Source of the DNA: a virus
Strand: one strand, 5' to 3'
Length of the DNA: 26,353 bases
Virus record (IMG/VR): IMGVR_UViG_3300031974_002078
Span: 1 to 26,353 of that record
Positions 20,438 through 25,788 of this stretch are shown here, piece after piece. The notes under the pieces are model-generated. The model was not told where the DNA came from. It ran no database searches and saw nothing but the letters and a program-made list of their open reading frames with translations. The translations under genes and the position numbers were made by a program. The stretch's first letter is position 1. The number at the start of each line of letters is the position of its first letter.

Positions 20438-20652
20438 CAAGCAACCTCAACAGTTTCAAGATCGTTGTAAAGGTATTCCATCAGGATTTCATAATCGTCC
20501 ATAGGATCACCAGAGAACACTACACCATTGTTTTCATAAAAACGACGAACCTTTTTGAAAAGTTTCGGATTCTTTACATCAAGGAAAATTTCGCCATTTG
20601 CTGCGGAACGAAGAGTTTGAACGTCTTTCTTGAACTTGGAAGTGATAGTCAT
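20437..20652 (-). CDS. Protein of unknown function (71 aa)
   Basis: Start set at the ATG at 20650-20652 because upstream codons lie inside the promoter. Sequence MTITSKFKKDVQTLRSAANG... to LYNDLETVEVA is a basic-then-acidic small domain with FLDVKNPKLFKKVRRFYENN. The Shine-Dalgarno is weak. First gene after the consensus promoter at 20675-20703, so probably expressed early. Not recognised. Confidence 0.78.
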   Translation of the reverse strand: MTITSKFKKDVQTLRSAANGEIFLDVKNPKLFKKVRRFYENNGVVFSGDPMDDYEILMEYLYNDLETVEVA

Positions 20653-20674
20653 CTTTTTGAATGTTGACCTTAGT

Positions 20675-20703
20675 ATTATAAGGGTTTGACACCGAAGTGT
20701 CAA
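20675..20703 (-). promoter_or_regulatory. Consensus sigma70 promoter directly after a tRNA gene
   Basis: Perfect TTGACA (20698-20703), 17-bp spacer, perfect TATAAT (20675-20680). The -35 begins at the base after the tRNA discriminator. TTGACAC-TTCG-GTGTCAA forms a 7-bp hairpin with a TTCG loop, embedding the -35. Confidence 0.88.
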
Positions 20704-20776
20704 TGGGGGATGAGGGGATCGAACCCACCTTAACCGAATTATGAGTTCGGTGCATTCACCAGATTGCTAATCCCCC
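20704..20776 (-). tRNA. tRNA with CAU anticodon (Met, or Ile2 if lysidine-modified)
   Basis: Acceptor GGGGGAT/ATCCCCC, anticodon stem CCGAA/TTCGG with loop CTCATAA (anticodon CAT), T-arm with GGTTCGATCC. D-stem is short. 73 nt; CCA is not encoded. Sequence alone does not settle Met versus Ile2; no fMet mismatch at position 1-72 is seen. Confidence 0.93.
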
Positions 20777-20781
20777 GATGC

Positions 20782-20961
20782 TCAGGGTGCCTCGTTATTA
20801 AATTCCGTATACATGCGTATGAGTTCATCATCCGCAGGCATCATTATAGCACGTTCTCTTCCGTTTGTAACCCCTATTGACTCTCCGTTTTCGACTCTAT
20901 TAACCAACGCTTCCCAGTTCTCTTGCCAGTGTTCCACAGAGTAAAATTCCATCGTTGTCAT
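20782..20961 (-). CDS. Phd/YefM-type antitoxin-like protein, no toxin partner seen
   Basis: 59 aa from the ATG at 20959-20961; the longer ORF runs into the tRNA-Pro gene. VEHWQENWEALVNRVENGES, then IGVTNGRERAIMMP and DDELIRMY fit the Phd/YefM family, in which an N-terminal DNA-binding domain regulates its own operon and the C-terminus blocks a toxin. No RelE/Doc/YoeB-like gene is adjacent; both neighbours are tRNA genes. It may act as a free antitoxin against a host toxin, or as a small repressor. No Shine-Dalgarno is visible; the ATG lies only 10 nt after the tRNA-Pro end. Confidence 0.72.
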   Translation of the reverse strand: MTTMEFYSVEHWQENWEALVNRVENGESIGVTNGRERAIMMPADDELIRMYTEFNNEAP

Positions 20962-20971
20962 ATTTAGACAA

Positions 20972-21045
20972 TCGGAATGACACGATTCGAACGTGCGACC
21001 CCTGCTTCCCAAAAGCAGTGCTCTACCAAACTGAGCTACATTCCG
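20972..21045 (-). tRNA. tRNA-Pro (UGG)
   Basis: Acceptor CGGAATG/CATTCCG, D-arm GCTCAGTTTGGTAGAGC, anticodon stem CTGCT/AGCAG with loop TTTGGGA (anticodon TGG), T-arm GTTCGAATC. 74 nt, no encoded CCA. Confidence 0.96.
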
Positions 21046-21118
21046 TTGCAGTAGGTTCCTGTCGCCGCTAACCCTGAACCTACCAAAGGGGGTTACCGCA
21101 GTGGTCTCTCAACCACTC
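21046..21118 (-). other. Structured leader upstream of tRNA-Pro
   Basis: From the promoter at 21123-21151 to the tRNA, the leader can form GTGGT/ACCAC (about 21098-21113) and an 8-bp stem GTAGGTTC/GAACCTAC (about 21052-21086). Part resembles a tRNA-Ser/Leu D-arm (GAGTGGTTGA), so it could be a decayed tRNA, but no anticodon arm can be drawn. Confidence 0.35.
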
Positions 21119-21122
21119 ATAT

Positions 21123-21151
21123 AATATAACACTACTTGTGGTGTTTGTCAA
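21123..21151 (-). promoter_or_regulatory. Host-type promoter for tRNA-Pro and downstream genes
   Basis: TTGACA (21146-21151), 17-bp spacer, TATATT (21123-21128, 5/6). It overlaps the last codons and stop of the 52-aa gene. Confidence 0.75.
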
Positions 21152-21290
21152 ATGGTGCCCAGTGTTCCCACCCATACTTATGAACTGCCCACATACCTAA
21201 GATAGGAACAAACACAAGAGTAAACCCCATAAGACCTAAGCACCAAGGAGTGTTCATTACACCCCTAACAAATAATTGAATATGTGTCAT
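21132..21290 (-). CDS. Small single-pass membrane protein (52 aa)
   Basis: Start in an ATGA overlap with the upstream gene (21287-21290). One membrane helix at about residues 18-36 (LGLMGFTLVFVPILGMWAV), then a His/Trp-rich tail (HKYGWEHWAPFDKHHK). The His/Trp-rich tail might bind metal or pigment; role unknown. Its 3' end holds the promoter for the tRNA-Pro transcript. Confidence 0.78.
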   Translation of the reverse strand: MTHIQLFVRGVMNTPWCLGLMGFTLVFVPILGMWAVHKYGWEHWAPFDKHHK

Positions 21291-21436
21291 GGGTTATTTG
21301 GATCCATTCCAAGTTTTTCAAGGTATTCTAACCACCAGTCTTGGTCTTTCATATATCTCCAGTTAGGGACTTCTTTACCACGTTCTACTGTATAGTATTG
21401 ATAAAGAGCATCATCGATAGTCTGTGCGATCTCCAT
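21287..21436 (-). CDS. Small soluble protein of unknown function (49 aa)
   Basis: Start taken at the ATG at 21434-21436 (MEIAQTIDDALYQYYTVE), which has AGGAGG 9 nt upstream and limits overlap with the previous gene to 26 nt; an ATG at 21517 would overlap it by 107 nt. The sequence has many Trp/Tyr (WRYMKDQDWWLEYLEKLG). Not recognised. Confidence 0.75.
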   Translation of the reverse strand: MEIAQTIDDALYQYYTVERGKEVPNWRYMKDQDWWLEYLEKLGMDPNNP

Positions 21437-21629
21437 ACTCTTCTTCCTCCTCATCAACGTCTCCATATGCATTTTCCAAATATGGTCCTCGTTTTCGGAA
21501 TGGTTCTCTTTTGACATATTCGTTTTCAGAATTAACAGCAGATATCCAAACAGCAAGTTTCATCACTATGTAAATAACAACAAGTGGTAGAAAACATCCA
21601 ATAAGAACGATTGTTTGATTAGTCATCAT
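21411..21629 (-). CDS. Membrane protein with acidic tail (72 aa)
   Basis: Start at the ATG at 21627-21629, preceded by AGGAGG at 6 nt (the next codon is also ATG). Residues about 6-27 (IVLIGCFLPLVVIYIVMKLA) form one membrane helix. The C-terminal half is charged with a DVDEEEEEYGD run. That run is encoded by the same bases that provide the Shine-Dalgarno of the next gene. Function unknown. Confidence 0.78.
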   Translation of the reverse strand: MMTNQTIVLIGCFLPLVVIYIVMKLAVWISAVNSENEYVKREPFRKRGPYLENAYGDVDEEEEEYGDRTDYR

Positions 21630-21741
21630 TCTCTTCCTCCTCATATAAAGGACATGGTTCTTCAAATAAAATATCTATCCGAAGTTGGTTGATTCGTTCT
21701 CTAAGTTGTTTGTAAAACTTTTCCTTTTCTTCTTCGCTCAT
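21619..21741 (-). CDS. Small charged protein (40 aa)
   Basis: ATG at 21739-21741 with AGGAGG 2 nt upstream (closer than usual). Sequence MSEEEKEKFYKQLRERINQL then an acidic end (YEEEENDD) is mostly helical. Its last codons contain the Shine-Dalgarno of the next gene, and the two overlap by 11 nt. Function unknown. Confidence 0.7.
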   Translation of the reverse strand: MSEEEKEKFYKQLRERINQLRIDILFEEPCPLYEEEENDD

Positions 21742-21747
21742 TGCCTC

Positions 21748-21969
21748 CTAAAGAGTAAGGTTTAGCCATGGAAACAATGGAGGAACTACTCCAATAAGTC
21801 GAAGCAGACCCTCAGCAAAAAGTGCAAGAACAACCCACCCAACACACATAGAGATAATTCCAGCATTACGATTATGCTTTCGTATGGCAGCATCAATCAT
21901 CTCCTGCACTTCTTCTTTAGTTATGTATTCGATTGGTTCTATATCCTTTCCCCAGTTTTTAAACATCAT
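21748..21969 (-). CDS. Membrane protein of unknown function (73 aa)
   Basis: Starts ATGATG at 21964-21969, overlapping the previous stop by 11 nt. The N-terminal half is soluble and helical (YITKEEVQEMIDAAIRKH), and residues about 37-58 (GIISMCVGWVVLALFAEGLL) form a membrane helix, with a second short hydrophobic part at the end. Not recognised. Confidence 0.78.
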   Translation of the reverse strand: MMFKNWGKDIEPIEYITKEEVQEMIDAAIRKHNRNAGIISMCVGWVVLALFAEGLLRLIGVVPPLFPWLNLTL

Positions 21970-22225
21970 TTTCCATTTGGCGTTTCAGTTTTTCAAGGTT
22001 GCTCATATCTTCAAATCTTTTTTTCCAAGTGTCGCCACCATCTTGTCCCTTTAATGGATTGATACAAGTCTCATCTCCAAGTTTGTTACACACTAAACCA
22101 GCAAGATCCATTTCACTTCCCTTATTGCCGGTTCCTGACCATCGATGTTGTCCATTAATCCATGTGGCACCACACTTCGGACACTCCCTTCTCTCCATCG
22201 ATAGGTCAGAAAGTTCTTTATCCAT
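21959..22225 (-). CDS. Zinc-ribbon-like protein (88 aa)
   Basis: RRECPKCGATWINGQHRWSG (residues 12-31) gives a CPxCG knuckle, with later cysteines in LVCNKLGDETC completing a possible CxxC...C...C zinc site. C-terminal part is basic and helical (WKKRFEDMSNLEKLKRQ). Such small zinc ribbons bind nucleic acid or proteins. Overlaps the upstream gene by 8 nt and the downstream gene by 11 nt. Specific role unknown. Confidence 0.8.
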   Translation of the reverse strand: MDKELSDLSMERRECPKCGATWINGQHRWSGTGNKGSEMDLAGLVCNKLGDETCINPLKGQDGGDTWKKRFEDMSNLEKLKRQMENDV

Positions 22226-22430
22226 CCTTGTTCTCCAGTTCTTTGATTAGTGAATTGTGGTCTATTGCGAGTTGTGATTCAAGTTTTTTCATCATTACCC
22301 ACATTTTGACCTTTACGATTTGATATCTAAAAAGAAGATCAATATACGCAACTAAACGTAGGGTAGCATCAAAACCACCTATTGCCACAAGTGCAATAAA
22401 AGTTAATACAAGAAGATAAAAAACTACCAT
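22218..22430 (-). CDS. Small membrane protein (70 aa)
   Basis: Residues 1-20 (MVVFYLLVLTFIALVAIGGF) are an N-terminal membrane helix, followed by a basic amphipathic part (FRYQIVKVKMWVMMKKLESQ). GGTG lies about 6 nt before the ATG. A weak -10-like TATATA lies about 30 nt upstream, after the tRNA-Ser gene. First gene of a short run of small genes. Function unknown. Confidence 0.75.
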   Translation of the reverse strand: MVVFYLLVLTFIALVAIGGFDATLRLVAYIDLLFRYQIVKVKMWVMMKKLESQLAIDHNSLIKELENKDG

Positions 22431-22506
22431 AAAGGCACCAAAACGTTTAGCTTATATAGACATTACACTATTGCTTAATATTTTGGAGTAGTTATTAATA
22501 CTAAAA

Positions 22507-22591
22507 CGGAAAGGAGAGGATTCGAACCTCCGGATGCTTTCACATCTCCTGTTTTCAAGACAGGTGCATTAAACCGCTCTGCCACCTTTCC
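22507..22591 (-). tRNA. tRNA-Ser (UGA)
   Basis: Acceptor GGAAAGG/CCTTTCC, anticodon stem CCTGT/ACAGG with loop CTTGAAA (anticodon TGA), a long variable arm typical of tRNA-Ser, T-arm GGTTCGAATCC, discriminator G. 85 nt, no encoded CCA. Confidence 0.96.
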
Positions 22592-22839
22592 TAACGAATT
22601 TCAAAGTCCAATTTACGAACTTTTCTTTTCTTCCTTTCTTCTTGGAAGGCAAGATCTTGATTTGAAAGTAAGTTTGTTTTTCTTTCATTCCTTGTAGAAT
22701 TTAGCATAACAACCTTGTTTAAGTCAAGTGCTGTAACGCTATCATCCTTTACGGTCATCATATTAGAGCAACCACAAACTTGTGTTTTTGTATTACTCGT
22801 TATTTCTCTATTGCAGTTTTTGCATCTTACGACTAACAT
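22591..22839 (-). CDS. Zinc-ribbon-type protein (82 aa)
   Basis: Begins MLVVRCKNCNREITSNTKTQ and continues VCGCSNMM: a CxxC plus CxC zinc-knuckle. The C-terminal half is very basic (FQEERKKRKVRKLDFEIR), suggesting nucleic-acid contact. The G of its TAG stop is the first base of tRNA-Ser. A late box TATAAATA lies 33 nt upstream of the ATG, so it is probably a late gene. Not assigned to a named family. Confidence 0.8.
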   Translation of the reverse strand: MLVVRCKNCNREITSNTKTQVCGCSNMMTVKDDSVTALDLNKVVMLNSTRNERKTNLLSNQDLAFQEERKKRKVRKLDFEIR

Positions 22840-22872
22840 TTTTCTGCATCCTATTCAATTCAATTGATACTC

Positions 22873-22880
22873 TATTTATA
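22873..22880 (-). promoter_or_regulatory. Perfect T4-type late promoter box abutting tRNA-Val
   Basis: TATAAATA starts at the base after the tRNA-Val discriminator (22881), 33 nt upstream of the ATG at 22839. Confidence 0.75.
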
Positions 22881-22952
22881 TGCCCGAAGACGGGATCGAA
22901 CCGCCGACACCCAGAATGTAACTCTGGTGTTCTACCACTGAACTATTCGGGA
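22881..22952 (-). tRNA. tRNA-Val (UAC), divergent copy
   Basis: D-stem GTTC/GAAC, anticodon stem CCAGA/TCTGG with loop GTTACAT (anticodon TAC), T-arm GGCGG-TTCGATC-CCGTC. The acceptor TCCCGAA/TTCGGGC has a T-C mismatch at 1-72. A second, canonical tRNA-Val(UAC) is at 25507-25579. Fold is clear; amino-acid identity relies on the anticodon only. Confidence 0.85.
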
Positions 22953-23029
22953 TGATTTTTTCTATTTAAACGTTTTCTAACAGCATTATCACTAACACCA
23001 AACATTCTACCAGTAAAAGAAATTTTCAT
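22943..23029 (-). pseudogene. Helix-turn-helix fragment (28 codons) running into tRNA-Val
   Basis: ATG at 23027-23029 overlaps the stop of the sulfotransferase remnant (ATGA) and reads MKISFTGRMFGVSDNAVRKR... to a stop inside the tRNA-Val 5' end. GRMFGVSDNAVRKRL is a typical helix-turn-helix as found in phage HNH-endonuclease or regulator C-termini. Length is far too short for a full protein, so it is probably the tail end of a lost gene. Parent family is not determined. Confidence 0.55.
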
Positions 23030-23255
23030 TTCCAAACCTCATAGTTTGATCCATATTTTTTAATAACATAATCTGACAATACATCAGAAGGATTTTTAGA
23101 TATTTTATCTATTTTAGATCTTACATCATGTAAAGATGGTAAATTGTAATATTCATGTTTGATTTCATCAACAGGTGAAATATTTTCAAATGAATGCTCA
23201 AAAAAAGGGTTGACCCACTTCTAGGCAACCCAGAAAGAAAAAAATAAGTTTTCAT
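23026..23255 (-). pseudogene. Sulfotransferase remnant with internal deletion and frameshift
   Basis: ATG at 23253-23255 starts MKTYFFLSGLPRSGSTLF, the 5'-PAPS-binding P-loop of sulfotransferases (LPRSGST). After about 18 codons the frame fails; from near 23200 another frame continues EHSFENISPVDEIKHEYYNL, then LHDVRSKIDKISKNP and KKYGSNYEVWK to a stop at 23026-23028, resembling the C-terminus of the same enzyme class. Around 200 residues of the normal 250-300 aa are missing. The junction is at a T7 run (23200-23206). So only the cofactor loop and the tail survive and no active enzyme is possible. Confidence 0.75.
23200..23231 (-). terminator. Terminator-like hairpin inside the sulfotransferase remnant
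   Basis: GGGTTG/CAACCC arms (23207-23231) with a 13-nt loop, followed by T7 (23200-23206). It lies 31 nt after the stop of the tail gene at 23262, so it could now terminate the tail-gene transcript, although it comprises former coding sequence (PRSGS loop region). Confidence 0.55.
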
Positions 23256-23261
23256 AATGTT

Positions 23262-23651
23262 TTATTCAGAGAAGTCTTCTATCTTCCAATTTTCTACATC
23301 TGGTGGAGAATCTTTTGGTTTTTTTATATTGGATTTTATTTTATCAATATGAGTTATCCAAGAACCAGATTCTAAATTATTTGATTTAATATCATGATAT
23401 AGCATATCTAATTGATCTTTTATATCACCATACATTTCTTCTCTTTTTCGGGCATATTCATAATAGTTCCAGATTTTATTAAGTTTATGGATTTCAAAAC
23501 TTATTTCTTCCCATGTTGGAGGTTCAGATCCAGTGGGATCATTCCACTCTAAAAATTTTTTTGTTGTTGTATCAATATATATTTGCCATGTTATTGCATT
23601 TGGTCTTAATGATTTTACAGCATTATCAATGCTAGGATCTTTAAATTCCAT
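23262..23651 (-). CDS. Tail-associated conserved phage protein (129 aa)
   Basis: Sequence MEFKDPSIDNAVKSLRPNAI..., with REEMYGDIKDQLDMLYHDI followed by WITHIDKIKSNIKKP, resembles a C-terminal module (YPS-x-DQLDMLYxD) common in phage tail-region proteins. WNDPTGSEPPTWEEISFE lies in the middle. Located directly after the MAHFA-type protein and the adhesin, consistent with a tail-fibre or assembly role. Exact function unknown. Confidence 0.8.
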   Translation of the reverse strand: MEFKDPSIDNAVKSLRPNAITWQIYIDTTTKKFLEWNDPTGSEPPTWEEISFEIHKLNKIWNYYEYARKREEMYGDIKDQLDMLYHDIKSNNLESGSWITHIDKIKSNIKKPKDSPPDVENWKIEDFSE

Positions 23652-23683
23652 TTTTAATACTCAACTCAGTAAAAACTATTATA

Positions 23684-24079
23684 TCATGAAATATCAATTT
23701 TAACCCACCCCTTTGTATTATCAGATTGATACAGATCTTCATCCCAATAGTAAGTATGCGTTTCAGTATCTTCTGGTTTGGGAATAGGAGCTTCCCATTT
23801 ATAAGATGAATTTAAAACCCAAGAAGGATATATCTTTGGTGAAATAAATGCGTCTGCTATAGAATCATAAGTATATCCAATACCAGCATAATTATATCTT
23901 TTATTTGAGTTGTATGATGTTTGAACCCAAACAGTATCTTCTCCATGAATTGACTTACATACCTCAATCCCCATTTCCTCGCATTCCACTTTATTTTCTT
24001 TATCAAAGCATGATAAATTATCAATAACAATTACATTAATTACTTTGTTATTTTCGTCTAGCTGAGCAAAATGTGCCAT
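23684..24079 (-). CDS. Conserved cyanophage tail-region protein (131 aa)
   Basis: Begins MAHFAQLDENNKVINVIVID, and contains DTVWVQTSYNSNKRYNYAGI, GYTYDSIADAFISPKIYPSW and YKWEAPIPKPED, segments I recognise as typical of proteins found in several copies near tail-fibre genes of marine T4-like phages. Tyr/Trp-rich and soluble. May be a fibre attachment or assembly factor; no enzymatic motif is seen. The ATG is 21 nt downstream of the adhesin stop. Confidence 0.85.
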   Translation of the reverse strand: MAHFAQLDENNKVINVIVIDNLSCFDKENKVECEEMGIEVCKSIHGEDTVWVQTSYNSNKRYNYAGIGYTYDSIADAFISPKIYPSWVLNSSYKWEAPIPKPEDTETHTYYWDEDLYQSDNTKGWVKIDIS

Positions 24080-24100
24080 TTTAGTTAACAGTCTTTTATC

Positions 24101-25087
24101 TTAATGTGGATAGTATATTATAACAGTGCCAGAACCCCCAGTTCCTCCGGCTCCCCCATTACCTAATGGTGCAGGTCCTGCTTGAGCACCGCCGCCACCA
24201 CCGCTACCAGTTCCTACAGCAGCAAGAGTACCCGGATAAGGTAAATTTGGACCATTACCTCTTCCAGCACCACCGAAACCAGCTTGTCCGTAAGCAGGAC
24301 CGTTACGGCCACCTCCACCACCAGCTGCATAATAAGAAGCAGTTGTAGGGTTATAGATACCTGTACCACCTGGTCCAGCAGGAATATAAGAATTATTGCC
24401 TGCACGTGAAGAAGGAGGAGCAGGAGTACCAGCAGTTGCTGGCGCACCGCCACCACCTCCAGATAAGTTATAACCTCCTCCACCATTTCGACCGGGAGAT
24501 CCTGTTCCACCCGAGGTAGATCCATAAGTATTTCCTCCTCCTCCACCACCACATCCACCTGGAGATCCGCTACCAGATCCACTTCCTCCCCTACCACCAC
24601 CAGGGGCAGAACCAAATGGAGTTGATGTTGTTGAACCATTAGTTGCAGCTGCTCCTCCACCCCCAATAGATATTGAATAAGCAGTGCCACTTGAAACTGG
24701 GGTGCTACCAGTAACATAGGCACCACCACCACCTCCTCCTCCAGTAGTGTTACCACCGCCGCCACCACCGCCAACAATAATATAACTAATTGTCATTGAA
24801 GTATTTGCCACAAAAGTTCCAGTAGATGTAAATGTATGAATATAAATACTTGGAGTTACACTAAGACCTCCACCAGATCCTTTAGGTGTAGAAGAAGATC
24901 CTCCTCCAGCGGCAATCCATGAAGAACCATTATAAACTTCTATGGTTTGTAGTGATGAATTGAAAATAACATCTCCAGTACTACCACTTGGTCTATTTCC
25001 TGGAGTATAAACACCAATATTTACACTAGTAAATATACCTTTTCTATTATTATCAACAACATTTGTTCCAGATATTTGAAGAGTCAT
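24101..25087 (-). CDS. Glycine-rich tail-fibre adhesin
   Basis: 328 aa. Residues 1-60 form a module (TLQISGTNVVDNNRKGIFTS ... IEVYNGSSWIAAG) shared with the 59-aa gene just upstream. Residues 83-105 (YIHTFTSTGTFVANTSMTIS, then YIIVGGGGGGG) begin the glycine-rich domain found in phage tip adhesins, where poly-Gly motifs pack as polyglycine-II helices. Gly runs are separated by variable, receptor-facing-type loops, and the protein ends GSGTVIIYYPH. Such proteins sit at fibre tips and decide host receptor binding. TATAAATT (25112-25119) lies 24 nt upstream of the start. Many glycines use GGA, the codon read by the two tRNA-Gly(UCC) genes nearby. Confidence 0.9.
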   Translation of the reverse strand: MTLQISGTNVVDNNRKGIFTSVNIGVYTPGNRPSGSTGDVIFNSSLQTIEVYNGSSWIAAGGGSSSTPKGSGGGLSVTPSIYIHTFTSTGTFVANTSMTISYIIVGGGGGGGNTTGGGGGGGAYVTGSTPVSSGTAYSISIGGGGAAATNGSTTSTPFGSAPGGGRGGSGSGSGSPGGCGGGGGGNTYGSTSGGTGSPGRNGGGGYNLSGGGGGAPATAGTPAPPSSRAGNNSYIPAGPGGTGIYNPTTASYYAAGGGGGRNGPAYGQAGFGGAGRGNGPNLPYPGTLAAVGTGSGGGGGAQAGPAPLGNGGAGGTGGSGTVIIYYPH

Positions 25088-25111
25088 GGTTTTGTAAATA
25101 TAGTCTTTAAA

Positions 25112-25119
25112 AATTTATA
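25112..25119 (-). promoter_or_regulatory. Late-promoter-like box TATAAATT upstream of the adhesin
   Basis: 7/8 match to TATAAATA, overlapping the stop of the 59-aa gene and 24 nt before the adhesin ATG. Confidence 0.45.
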
Positions 25120-25294
25120 CTGTTAACCAAGTAGATCCATTATAAACTCTCAAAGTTCCTGCGGATGTATTATAATATATATCTCCAGTTGAAGGTGATG
25201 ATGGATTTGAAGTGGATGTTCCGGGATTCATGCTTGCAAATATACCTTTTCTACTATCATTAATAACAGTAGTTCCTGATATTTGATAAGCCAT
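25115..25294 (-). CDS. 59-aa protein duplicating the adhesin N-terminal module
   Basis: Reads MAYQISGTTVINDSRKGIFA... then STGDIYYNTSAGTLRVYNGS to a stop at 25115-25117. It aligns along its whole length with residues 1-58 of the adhesin (QISGT-V--+-RKGIF, STGD-----S---+VYNGS-W). It is either a truncated second fibre gene or a stand-alone cap of the same fold. A host-type promoter (25361-25390) and CTAAATA box (25320-25326) lie upstream. Confidence 0.85.
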   Translation of the reverse strand: MAYQISGTTVINDSRKGIFASMNPGTSTSNPSSPSTGDIYYNTSAGTLRVYNGSTWLTV

Positions 25295-25317
25295 CTAATA
25301 ATATTAACAGAGTTCTT

Positions 25318-25326
25318 ATATATTTA
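25318..25326 (-). promoter_or_regulatory. Late-promoter-like box CTAAATATA
   Basis: Lies 23 nt upstream of the ATG at 25294, like the other CTAAATA boxes. Confidence 0.4.
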
Positions 25327-25360
25327 GATAACTTTTATTGATTCCAACCCAGACAAGGCA

Positions 25361-25390
25361 ATTTTAACTAAAAATTCAACCCTATGTCAA
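25361..25390 (-). promoter_or_regulatory. Host-type promoter upstream of the fibre-module genes
   Basis: TTGACA (25385-25390), 18-bp spacer, TAAAAT (25361-25366, 5/6). It gives a leader of about 60 nt. The rest of 25295-25430 shows no gene. Confidence 0.65.
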
Positions 25391-25430
25391 TGGGACACTT
25401 TTCCAACTGTTCCATCCATATTGAGATACA

Positions 25431-25502
25431 AGCGAATGATCGGATTTGAACCGACGACGTTCTGCTTGGAAGGCAGACATTCTACCACTGAATTACATTC
25501 GC
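25431..25502 (-). tRNA. tRNA-Gly (UCC), copy 1
   Basis: Acceptor GCGAATG/CATTCGC, anticodon stem TCTGC/GCAGA with loop CTTCCAA (anticodon TCC), T-arm GGTTCAAATCC, 72 nt. Confidence 0.96.
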
Positions 25503-25506
25503 AAGG

Positions 25507-25579
25507 TGCCCGAAGAGGGATTCGAACCCCCGACATCCTCCGTGTAAAGGAGACGCTACTACCGCTGAGCTATTCGGGC
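25507..25579 (-). tRNA. tRNA-Val (UAC)
   Basis: Acceptor GCCCGAA/TTCGGGC, anticodon stem TCTCC/GGAGG with loop TTTACAC (the usual Val loop, anticodon TAC), T-arm GGTTCGAATCC. Only 4 nt separate it from tRNA-Gly. Confidence 0.96.
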
Positions 25580-25712
25580 AATACGCCAGCGATATCCTGC
25601 AGAATATCACTGACGGGCATCGAGAAGGATCCCACTTCTCTCTCACATGGGTTGGGATTCCGATTCTTTTTTCTCTCGGAGATGTGAGCACGGATGTATT
25701 CCAGTCCGTTTA
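25580..25712 (-). other. Structured 133-nt spacer inside the tRNA cluster
   Basis: No supported gene. Contains three possible hairpins (ACGGA/TCCGT, GAGAAG/CTTCTC and CCGA/TCGG) and a near-perfect 18-bp palindrome at 25591-25608 (GATATCCTGCAGAATATC). It would be co-transcribed with the tRNAs. Size and setting recall the small stable RNAs of the T4 tRNA cluster; that is only an analogy. Confidence 0.35.
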
Positions 25713-25785
25713 CTCCTCCACCTGGAATCGAACCAGGGACAGGGTGATTAACAGTCACCTGCTCTACCAACTGAGCTATAGAGGA
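25713..25785 (-). tRNA. tRNA-Asn (GUU)
   Basis: Acceptor TCCTCTA/TGGAGGA (one G-U pair), anticodon stem GGTGA/TCACC with loop CTGTTAA (anticodon GTT), T-arm CCTGG-TTCGATT-CCAGG, discriminator G, 73 nt. Confidence 0.96.
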
Positions 25786-25788
25786 ATA

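Noticed and set aside
21046-21118. Possible extra tRNA-Ser/Leu before tRNA-Pro
   Set aside because: Only a D-arm-like piece and an 8-bp stem are seen; no anticodon arm or paired acceptor ends can be drawn. Kept only as a structured leader.
24214-24777. 187-codon minus ORF inside the adhesin
   Set aside because: It is the alternate frame of the Gly-codon repeats (Val/Glu/Leu-rich low complexity).
24846-24854. TATAAATA on the plus strand inside the adhesin gene
   Set aside because: No plus-strand gene follows; chance match in AT-rich coding sequence.
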